Assembly (NCBI GenBank): GCA_900239685.1
Contig: OENT01000536.1
Span: 37,530-101,529, forward strand
From: Rotaria macrura
Lineage: Eukaryota > Rotifera > Eurotatoria > Philodinida > Philodinidae
Length of the DNA: 64,000 bases
Reading direction: 5' to 3'
In this document: positions 25,901-36,177 of the stretch, in pieces
Layout of the letters: each line of letters starts with the position of its first letter
Position numbering within the stretch: position 1 is the stretch's first letter
The notes under the pieces: model-generated
Databases searched by the model: none
The model's input: the letters and a program-made list of their open reading frames with translations, nothing else
What the model was told of the DNA's origin: nothing
Translations under genes and position numbers: made by a program

Positions 25901-27178
25901 CTTGTTCAATTAGGTGAACCGGTACTTATCAATGAGAAGGGTGAAGTAGATGAGACGAGTATGTCAACAACATTGATAAATGCCTTATTGCTTAATGAAA
26001 CTTGTTTTTCTCGCACTTTCTAGTTATGACTGAAGAAGAAAAATTAATTGCTGATCAAGGTAAACCAAGATTAGGCGAAAAACGTACAATACGTATTCGT
26101 ATACGTGAAAGCAAAGAATTTAAAGTATAAAAAATAGTACATTGGACGTGAAATAGATTTTATTTTATTTTATTTCTTCAAAGAATGCTGTTGATAAAGC
26201 TTTGTATAAAGCAAATACAGCAATACTTGTTGGTACATCAACATGGTTAGAACAATTTAAGCAAGCATTTAGTGTAAAAGGTATATGGAATTCTTTTAAT
26301 ATTTATATAAGATTTATTTTATTTCAGATGATGATGATGATGATGATGGTGATGGTAATGCTACTGACGCATCTGGTGATGGAAATAATGCCGATCAAAA
26401 GCCTCCAACGTGTAAAGATTATATGTTACATTTTCTAACGTTCTTTTGGAAGTTTTTATTTGCATTTGTACCACCAACAAGTAACACCGAGATAAATGCA
26501 AAAAAAAGTTTTCCTTAATGATATATTAAATTAGGTATGGCCGGCGGCTGGCTTTGCTTCGTTGTGTCAATAATAATCATTGGTCTTCTCACTGCAGTTA
26601 TTGGTGATTTAGCAACACATGTAAATAATAGATTTGTTGTTGTTTTCTTTTGTTTCTTAATTTATTATTTTAGTTTGGTTGCACGGTTGGTCTTACAGAT
26701 ACCATGACGGCTATTGCTTTCGTTGCCTTAGGAACATCATTACCGGGTATGAAGAAAGAAAATTATTCATGAAAAGATTTTATTCTGTTTTCCTTTTCAA
26801 GATACGTTTGCATCAAAAGTTGCTGCTGAACATGATAAATATGCTGATAGTTCAATAGGAAATGTTAACGGTTCAAATGCTGTTAATGTTTTCTTAGGTA
26901 TTGGTCTACCATGGGCTATGTCAGCATGGTATCATTATTTTCACAATACGAGATTTGAAGTCGAAAAAGGCTCATTATCATTTAGCGTCACATTATTTTG
27001 TTCATTTGCAGCTGTTGGTATAATTATATTATTGATAAGACGTCTAAAAATTTTCGGTGGAGGAGAATTAGGTGGTCCAATGAAATATCGTCTTATATCA
27101 AGTCTTCTATTTCTTTTACTTTGGATTTTTTATTTAGTATTAAGTGGACTTGAGAATTATTGTCATATTCGTCTTTAA
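22933..27178 (+). CDS. SLC8A: Na+/Ca2+ exchanger (NCX/SLC8 family), 10 coding exons, 960 aa
   Basis: Exons: 22933-24091, 24165-24551, 24613-24946, 25843-25958, 26024-26124, 26184-26280, 26328-26480, 26535-26620, 26674-26746, 26802-27178; every junction keeps frame and uses GT-AG. Length is close to human NCX1 (973). The protein begins with a signal peptide (about residues 1-21) and several membrane helices; the alpha-1 repeat is at about 137-180 ([18 protein letters not shown]...[10 protein letters not shown]). A cytoplasmic loop carries CBD1 (from about 436; [17 protein letters not shown], ending in MIIDDDHSG) and CBD2 (about 546-690). The alpha-2 repeat is at about 795-860 ([34 protein letters not shown]), with final helices after it. 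Known role: plasma-membrane export of one Ca2+ for three Na+, activated by Ca2+ binding to the CBDs. Exon 7 encodes a run of seven Asp. The basic XIP segment after the fifth helix is weak compared with vertebrates. Confidence 0.96.
24947..25842 (+). other. Long NCX intron at the CBD2 alternative-splicing position
   Basis: This 896-bp intron is far longer than the other nine (about 50-75 bp). It falls just before KTIAIDIVD, the position where vertebrate NCX1 joins its mutually exclusive exons A or B. I searched it by eye for a second cassette with the same phase and found none. Confidence 0.6.
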
Positions 27179-27228
27179 AATCATTCACGTCTTTCTGTTA
27201 AATACGTGTACTTGTCGACGTGTTTTGC

Positions 27229-27264
27229 GCGTGTGTGTGTGTGTGTGTGTGTGCGTGCGTGTGT
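27229..27264 (+). repeat. (GT)n microsatellite in the NCX 3' region
   Basis: A GT tract with a few GC units, about 50 bp after the exchanger stop and probably in its 3' UTR. An (AAT)n tract follows at about 27294-27312. Confidence 0.8.
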
Positions 27265-29411
27265 ATTTTGTTTTGTCTCCTACAAAAAAAAATTAATAAT
27301 AATAATAATAATACTAGAGCAGAACGGTGCATTGAAAAGTTTTATCTTATCTAAGAGAAAGATACCGAGAAAAGGTGAAGACAGATTCATCATATGCTGA
27401 TTATTAAATCCATTTCGTGATTGACTTCATTGCTATGTAGTGTAGTTTTATCATAATATGAAATAGTAAGAGTAATCGTCTTAAAGTTTTAATTCTTGTG
27501 AAAGTAGAGACAATATGGAGAATTGAATTTTAATGAATATGTTCTACATAAAATTATTCAACGTTCTCAAACGTGTTCTATTCCAAAATTAAATTAAATG
27601 ACAATTTTCATTGGAAGAAGTTCGTATCGATGTTCTATTCAGAAGTAACACAATTAATAAGACTGTATCACAATTGAAACGAAGAGATCTTTTTTTGTTT
27701 TTACTCCTTTACGAGACTTTCAAAACATCTTTGTTAGATGCAACATAGCTTAATTGATTATCGTTAGTTATGTATTTACTTTCTAAATTTGAAAAGCCCA
27801 TTTCGATACATTGTAAGTGCAATTGAACTTAACGAAACTATTTGTTTTACGATAGAAAAAAAGAAATTCAATAATTTGTCTCAAGATATCAAAATATAAT
27901 GATTCGTAAGAGTTTGTATTGCTCTATCTTTTAGGTATGATGTTTTAAAATTTTTTTTTTTTGTTAATCTAGATATTTTTGAAACATCTCATAAGTATCA
28001 TTCGGTCCTTTTAAATAATATCGACGAACAATATTAAGCGATGAAATAAGATTTTTTCCATTATTAATGCGACAATAGCGTTTAATGATCCGCATGATTT
28101 TATTTTTCTCCCTATTATTTTCTTTGTCAGCTTGAAAAATCATAATTTTCGAAAGAAAATCAAGGAATTATACCAAATAACCTATGAAATATTGAATCAT
28201 CTTACTTTTATGACTTGAATATATGACTATATTATTGAAGAAGATTTATGTTCTGTTGATGCAAGTACATTAAACGTAGAATTAATGAAAATAAGAAAAA
28301 AAAAACTCCAATCTATGTGTTTCTGATATATGTATTCATTGAAATTGGTAATAGTATCATTATCAACAGATGTTAAGACGAGTGTTAATTTCATTAGAAT
28401 ATCCGTGTGAAAAAGATAAAAGAAACACAGGAAATATCAATCATGAATCATTGAAAATTTGTCTGACGAAATTACATTTCGGATTATAAGTTTTTCTTGT
28501 CTTTGATTATTTTTCTCGATCGATTCGATAACTATCAAAGAAAAGTTCGTCGAACTCAATTATTTGTAAATATAAACATATACTCTCAGAATATCCGAAT
28601 TAATGATGATACTAATAGGAAAATTATTTGCAACATATTCTTAGCAAATTTCTAGTAACAATCAACTGCAATACTATCTTGAAATAATCATCATAAATTT
28701 TATAATTAGATATTGAATTGATTCATGTTGAGTTTTATTTTAAAATTTTTCTTCGTTCTTTCTCTACTATGTGTTTTGTTGGCGACACTATCATTATATT
28801 ATTAAATAGCATGAAATTGTCACATGGGATCATACATTAGATTGTTTAGAAATTTTACGAGTAAGTTTTTCCTCATGATGTATCTCTGTACATATTACGG
28901 ATTCTCGCTTTTCAAGTTATGATAAATAAATTGTAGTCCTGAAATCGACTAACGAAAAATCTTTTCTTTTGGAAAAATAATGTTGTGCAGCTTTGTTGCT
29001 GTATGTTCTATTTCATGTCCTATGTACATAAAATCCAGGATGCGACTATTTATCACTATAATTATTAATTATTTTAATGCATATTATTACATTTCTCGTA
29101 AGGCAGATGCTTTTTAAGTATATGAAAACATGCTTGAAAGAATTTCTTCGAATGAATAAGTCTGACAGTTTTTTCAGGTGTTACATAGCAAACATCTTTC
29201 AGATCTTGGTTTACAGTCGAGTTGTGTTCCATTTTATTCAAGCATACAACATATCGATTTGTACGTAGATGACATCTAATAAATCGTTGTCAACATCAAT
29301 TATTATCAATAGAAATAATATATTTCGAAAAACAAACTAGTAAGACATAAAAAGAACACATACGGTTCTTTTTCTTTGCTATTTTAATAACGTTTATTCT
29401 ACTAAAATAAT
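27265..29411. other. Intergenic between convergent NCX and G-gamma genes
   Basis: No supported gene. The two neighbours are tail to tail. An AATAAA read on the minus strand at 29393-29398 lies 14 bp beyond the G-gamma stop and is the likely polyadenylation signal of that gene. Confidence 0.5.
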
Positions 29412-30151
29412 TTAAATTAATGAACATTGTTGTTTATCTCGAAAAGGATTATCTTTTGGTGATTGAAATCCCACAACAAGTGCATCATTTGTTTGATGAT
29501 CAGTTATATAACGAACAAGATCTTTACAAACAATTGAAACTTTTATACGTTCACGTTTGACTTCGTCACGTAATTGTTCACATAAACGTCGTTGAGTTAA
29601 ATAAGTAGTTTGTGCATGATCTTCAATAGAAAAGAAGAATCGAGTTCATAATACAAATGTCCTTTAATTAGTTGATCGCTCTAAGAACTGAAAATCCCAA
29701 AGCTGTATCACAGTTTGTTTGCCATTTTTTTTTATCTATTATAGATCTTGTGATATATCTTTCCATTAAATAGCGTAGAAGATGAACTTATATGTCTTAC
29801 ACGTGTATAATTCATGTGAACTGCCGTTTTCTTTTATTAAAGAAACAGTAAAAATCTAGGTAAATGACTCTCTATGAGATATGAATGCAATCAGAAGATT
29901 TCCGACTTCCTATATAAGCACAAGCAGTGTTTTTTTCTTGATTAGACCAAACATAATTAGTTATCTAACATGTATGCTTTCATTGTATTTTCTTTTTTTT
30001 TTTATTGAAAGAAGTAAAAGTTACACTTACATTCAGGTGCATAAGAACGTGATGATGAGAAATTGTCTGATACGTGCCGATTTGGAATCGAATCGTGATT
30101 CGATTGGTTCTGGCTAAAACCATTGATATTATTACCTGGTAAGGTTGACAT
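29412..30151 (-). CDS. GNG: Heterotrimeric G-protein gamma subunit, 2 exons, 109 aa
   Basis: Minus-strand exons 30151-30031 and 29620-29412, joined across a 410-bp GT-AG intron (T|AT gives Tyr). The coding frame is short and split, so simple ORF scans miss it. Residues 1-41 are a Ser/Asn-rich extension beginning MSTLPGNNINGF. Residues about 50-109 carry the gamma core: RRLCEQLRDEVKRERIKVS (the coiled coil that packs on G-beta), KDLVRYITDH, then the conserved NPFRDK and the CaaX box CSLI. The final Ile predicts geranylgeranylation and membrane attachment. Known role: obligate partner of G-beta in GPCR signalling. Typical gammas are 65-75 residues, so the N-terminal extension is unusual unless a downstream start is used; there is no in-frame Met inside exon 2 before the core, which supports the long form. 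Confidence 0.9.
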
Positions 30152-30193
30152 TGTTGTGATTAATAGTCTTAAAACTAGTGATAATAAATTATA

Positions 30194-30226
30194 ATGTATG
30201 TATGTATATATATATATATATATATT
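30194..30226. repeat. (TA)n microsatellite near the G-gamma start
   Basis: GTATGTATG followed by a TA run, about 45-75 bp upstream of the G-gamma ATG, so within its promoter or 5' UTR. Confidence 0.75.
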
Positions 30227-33200
30227 ATATTGATGATTATTGTTATTTTGTTACCAATCAAAGAATGACGATGAATTCTTCAATAAGAACTCGTCAGTTA
30301 AATCGAATTGTCATATTTACTGATATATGCTTTAGGTATAAGACTTTCATAGCGCTAATAAAAAAAAATTGCACGGTTTCCTATCTCATACGTAAGAGAA
30401 TAGAAATATCAAAAAAGTGAACGAGAAAAAAAAACAGAAGAATGTCAGTCGACTTCTTTCTGTGTTTTTCCTTTTTTTGTGTGTGTTCTTCTTTCATGTG
30501 AAGGTACCGGAAGAAAAGTTCTCGTTTTTTTTCCTCATCGTTTTAATGTTCGTAAGATAAGTTAATTAATAGAAGATCTTAACCCTTCACACTAACAAGT
30601 TCATTTCTGACATATATCTAAATGAATGTAGTAAGAAAAAAAAATTGCATCGAGCTCAATGCTATGATTTAACAGCATGTTGAATAAGTCACGAACTTGT
30701 TATAATTATAGGAATTCCGCTAAAAACTGAAAGAACATTAACACTAACTAATGTGACACCAGTACTTATTAAGAATATATTCTCTTGCATAGTTGTTTTT
30801 TTTTGTTTCAGTCATTGTCGGAACAACTAACGTTCTCGAGCATATACTAACAATAAACATTCATTAAAACTTTGATTATAATCGGAAATTAAAAGAATAC
30901 CTGAAAAACATTCGAGCAACTACGTGCATATTAGAGTCATGCAAGTCTATTGATTAACTTCGAACAATTAAATCCATATTCAGCTGTTCATTGTGTTTGA
31001 ATCGAGTTTTGTTCCGAAACTGATTTTGCTGTTTTTCAGAACGATGCTTAATAGTATCAATTGTTCACAGTTGCAAAAATATGCTAATAATATAAATTTT
31101 CCTTTTTTTGTCTGTTTTTGATTACGTCAAAATTGTCTAAACATTTTCTGATGACTTTATTATAAACGCAAAACCGAAAGAACAACTATTAGCATGTCAA
31201 ATTCAATGAATCTTTTTGAATATTAATCTTGTCAAATTTAATTAACAATAGTATGCTTATGTTCGTTGTTTTGTCTGTTATCTTTTGATCATCAAATAAA
31301 ATGACTTATGTGCGAAATAAATATTTCGTGATAAGACTAGTATAAATGAGCATCATGAAACGGATGACGGGAATCTTTTTTCTTTTTCTCACTAATTAAT
31401 TTTCTGCCGGATTAAAATATTGAAGACGTCAGAGAATGAATAATTACTATTGAAAAAGAAAAATATTCAACGAAATGTTTTTCTGCTATGTCGACTCTAT
31501 ACCTATGAAATCGATATTGAAACTAAGATTTCAATATCGAGTTGACGAGACAAATTCGATTCTAAGATTATGTACCTAACAGAAAGAAACTTGATAGTTT
31601 TATTCAATACAATATGACCTGCTAATCTATCATTTATACATTCAACTTCTATGTGTTTCACTCTTACTATCCTTCGAATTCATTTAATGATCAAAAGCAA
31701 TAATGATATTTCATCTAGGAAGTATGAAAATAACTCTATATGCAAACGTGCTAATTTACTAGGCATCTTAGAGTAATTATTTAGCCATAGACTTTGCTTC
31801 CTTGCATGACACAAGGTTATTATTCGAACTTAATAGAAAAGATCAAGGGAAGTTCTTTCATATCTTACAACATATAATAACAGCTACTCGAGAATTATAT
31901 ACTGACATACTATACAACAAAACCGTCTCTTTTATACACGATACAAATTATTCCCAGTCTATGCACTAGAATATTAGCGGTCTGTAACTTAACTAGTCAC
32001 CGATTATTATGTAAGAAACTTTGTTTTTAGACGATTCATTTTAACGATTGAAATGAATTGTGTGAAAATTACAATTGAGAATTCACACACAAAACAAAAT
32101 GTAAGACTAAAAGTGAAATAATATAGAATTTCTCACTTTCTAACAAGAAATAAAACTACCTTAAACACATCCATATGATACTTGCCACCTTTTTCTAAAT
32201 GTTTTTTCTTATATCTCTACGACTTGATTGACTACGTTGTGAACACTACTACTGAGGGATACAAGAAAAATTCGTTTTTCTATGTCGACTTGAACGTTTT
32301 CATACAGACAAATCTTTTGATTTATTACTCTTCTAACGACAGAGCACGCAATCTATGGATGTATCTGAGTAGCATTACAAGACAAACATATACTAAAAAA
32401 ATATTTTACATTACATGCAACACTCTTACTATCAAATCTTAAAATCATGTCGATGTATTTGAAATTTATTAGCATCTACATCGTATACATAATCGTCTTG
32501 ACTCAAAAACAATTAGTCAGTTGGAGGACTTCGTTTCTGAGTATTGTAGGAAAAGTTTCTTTTTTTTTGTATCGGATTAGCAACAAATGGATTCCAATGT
32601 TGATCGAAATCGAATTGATTATGTATGGCTTATATGGAATGAAATTGAGAACTTGAGTCGGAGAAGTAATGTCAAATGATCTTGATATACATAGAATAGA
32701 TCGAGAAAAACAATATGTGAAGCAACACTAGAATTACCCATAGCCAAATGATCAAACTATTACTAATTTAACCTGACAAAATCTATAATTAGGATATTAA
32801 AAATAATGTTTGAACGATGCCGCTTTTTCTAGCGTGATGAAGGTTGTTGCAAGTGTGAAGTAAAACATCAAAGAAGTGAAAACTAAATCAAATAGGTTCT
32901 ATAGTTCGACACGAGATGGTATTATTGCCTTTTTCTCATTACACATTGAAAGGTGAATCAAATCAAGAACTTCATTTGAAATGCAATACTTGACAACTAC
33001 CATGATCATGTTACAATCTCAACTCATTTCGATATTAACTAGAAACAACTAGAAAATGAATTTACAATTAAACAATAAAACTTAATACTTGCCCAATAGG
33101 TTTTAGTGAAATTTCTAAAACAAAATCCGTGTTCGATGATTCATAATCAAGAAATTCACAACAAAAATTTGACTTCTTTCATAAAATGAAATAGAAATAT

Positions 33201-34039
33201 TAATATTCATGAGAAATAACTTTGACTGACGCGAGACACTAATTATAGTGTCGACGGAAAAATACTTATCGTTTCATTATCATGACTTGAAAGTAGAAAT
33301 TTAAGTTTCTATGAATACATAAATTGAGCTGTTGAGTGCAAAATAGACTGCGCATAGTGTCCGTTGACTCTACTTATTCACTTCTTTTATTTTTCGAAGG
33401 AAGAACAGTGCAAAACAATTGAAAAATTCTCATCGACAATGTCAGTATTTATATTTTTTGCAAGTTCAACAAATCCAAAATTGCTTCAATATCACAAGTT
33501 ACGGTATTCAAGACAACAAACAAATTTCATGCAATATAGTTATCAATAATTAGATTGTTAGTATGAAAGGAGAAACATCCCATTGTCGAAGTCATAGAAT
33601 CCAGCATATGCGTATTCCCAGTTGGCCACAATTAATAATTTAGGAGAGTCAGCATTGCACGGATGTAAAAGACATGAGCGAAGTTAAAGGTTAACAAATT
33701 ATGTTAAAGTTCGACGAAAGAATCAAAGTCTAGTGTACTTAGATAAAAGTTAAGACAATATGAATGATATTAACTACTTATTCAGAATGTATAAAAGATT
33801 TATTTGAGAAAATAAATACGACTATAATACTATCAAAAATACGTAATAAATCGATAAAAGACTAGGTTAGGATTCCGATAATCGTAAATTTTTTCGTGCT
33901 TAGAAAATTTCCACGCGCACAGATGAATAACTTCATAGTAATGATTTCTTTTTCTTTACTAAATGAATAGTATAAAAAGCATTGGCTATTGGCATCGAAC
34001 AAGAAGTTGTTATATTCGAATTGTAAATATAAAGAGATG
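30227..34039. other. Intergenic, no supported gene
   Basis: No coding content recognised. Frames such as 32182-32442 and 32447-32656 have AT-driven residue content and no motif. A perfect hairpin lies at 31511-31540. Confidence 0.45.
31511..31540. repeat. Perfect 12-bp hairpin with 6-nt loop
   Basis: TCGATATTGAAA (31511-31522) pairs exactly with TTTCAATATCGA (31529-31540). Confidence 0.6.
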
Positions 34040-35567
34040 TTAATTCAGAGACGTTCCATGAAAAAACAAGGTATTTCCAAAGCATAAGGGTCACCTGATT
34101 TTGAATTTGGTCTCATAGAGATTTCAGTTCTTCTCTACCATAGATGAATCCAAAATAGTCTGGTCTTAAGAGCTACCTATGGTCCTCTAGAGAAGATACA
34201 TTCGAGAAGCCCTCAAAAAATGAGAAAAAACTGCAAAAATTTGGCCCATCTTGTCTTTCGATTATTTTCGCTGAAAATCTTTCATTGCTGAAGCTAAGTC
34301 ACATACAATTCGATAGAACTTGACGTGCTCTACAAAACTGTGTATATGATATCTTTCTATTATTTCAATATATTCTAGAACAAGTTCAAAAACTGTGACT
34401 TTCTAAGTTAAAAAATTGTCTCCATTTTTGAGTATTTTGAACTTCTGTTTAGGAAAAGAAATGAACGTCCTAAAAACCAGTTATACAGTTTCGTCGTCCA
34501 TTCAATTCTGCATCGAATCGTATATTAAACATTGATTTAAAACGTTCAAATCGTGAGATCATTGAACTTGAATATTAGCCACTGACGCTATTTTATACGT
34601 TCACTGCGCATATTACCATATCTATGTGATGATATCTTTTTCTTGTCTGTTTAATTGTGTACGTTCGAATAACATACCAACGGATAGAACTTGACTTCTT
34701 CTACAAAGCAGTATGTGAAACAGTTTTCTACGAGATAAAATTATCATTGAAAATGGCCTCAAAAGTTATTTTGACGAATATTCATTTAACATTCCGTTAA
34801 TATAGACCGAATTATTGAATTCCATCCGAAAATAATATAGAGCCACCATCGAATGATATCATCTTCGTCTGGTTTAAATCGGCAAACGTCCCTCTATTAG
34901 CTTATAAGAAAAACCCTTTCAAAACATGAATAAAAGTTTTTTCAAAAATGTCTGTACTCCCGTTAGGGTGCTTTTGTGAAAGCCTTCCTCGAAAATCTCT
35001 GTACTCTCATAAAGGGATTATTGATAAGAATCTAATTTTTTGTTTTCAAAGGGTTGATAATATAAGTTTATATAGATACGTATGCTGATTTAATCCAGAT
35101 AAATCTAATGTCATTTGATGAAGTTTCTGTACTATGTTTAGATGCAACTAACTTATAGAGTCTATTTCAATAGATTATTTCAGGGCATTCTTGAAAATGA
35201 CTTTTGAATTTTTTTTTATTGATAATTTCAGTTCGTAGAAAAACTTTTTACATATGGTTTTGTAGATGAAGTCGAGTACTATCCGTTGGTATGTTATTCG
35301 AACGTACAGAATGAAACAGAAAAGAAAAAAGATTTTCAACGAAAAACATTGAAAGAGAAGATGGGCCAAATTTTTGCAGTTTTTTCTCATTTTTTGAGGG
35401 CGTCTCGAATGTATCTCTTGTAGCGGACAACAAGAAAGTCTTAAGACCGGACTATTTTGGATTCATCTATGGTAGAGAAGAACTGAAATTTCAATAGGGT
35501 CAAACTCAAAATTGACAGACCCTCATTTTTAGGAAATACCTGGTTTTTTTCATGGAACGTCCTTTAA
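34040..35567. mobile_element. Foldback element, about 1.5 kb, with long imperfect inverted arms and TTAA at both ends
   Basis: The outer arm 34050-34270 is matched inverted by 35335-35561. It begins with GACGTTCCATG and includes a well kept block around AAAAACTGCAAAAATTTGG. A second right-arm block (about 35220-35310) pairs better with 34660-34735 than with the outer left arm, and 34300-34345 resembles 34669-34715 directly, so the left arm holds a partial duplication. TTAA occurs at 34040-34043 and 35564-35567, just outside the arms, which could be a piggyBac-type target duplication but may be chance in AT-rich DNA. Small frames in the right arm (35175-35433, minus) look incidental; no transposase is seen. 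Confidence 0.6.
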
Positions 35568-36177
35568 GTTTGTATTTACTAACATTTAGTTCACATAATT
35601 CACTAGAAATACGATGAAAAATGATATGTATGTACAAATTTGAACTAATATCCAACATAAGAACTAATAAAACGATGAACATTTTTTTAAGCATGTCTTT
35701 CTTGATCAACAAGCATTTCACGATGACGGAGAAGCTTCATCAATTGAACCGTGTCATACAGAAAAGTATCAAAATTTTTCGTTGGATTTTTTCTACAGAT
35801 CGGAGAATCTCACATGGTGTTCAATCCTGAGCATGACTTCATTGTTCGCAAGCAGAGATGATAGAATATTTCAGGTCATACTCATTACAATGGTTAAATT
35901 TTACACACTAATTTATTTCTTATTTTTTTTTAAATTCAAGTAACACAATGAGCAACAAACAGAAAACAAACAAACATAGAATGAGTGTGTATGTATGTAT
36001 GTGTGTGTGAATGACTAGAAACGAGATTTGTCATTATATATTCTTTTCTATACACGTAACATCGATATATTCATATGAAGAAAAAACAAACTGAGGGTCA
36101 GATTTGTAGAGAAGCAAAAAAGAAAGCAACGCATTAATCTGAATACTAAAAAAAAAGAACTGGCATTAAAAATCATA
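35568..36177. other. 3' flank of the SS18 gene
   Basis: No gene. An AATAAA on the minus strand at 35912-35917 is the best visible polyadenylation signal for SS18, about 260 bp after its stop. A short GTAT/GT tract lies at about 35990-36008. Confidence 0.4.

Noticed and set aside
35175-35433. Frames in the right arm of the foldback element
   Set aside because: Not similar to any transposase; inverted arms alone account for the open stretch.
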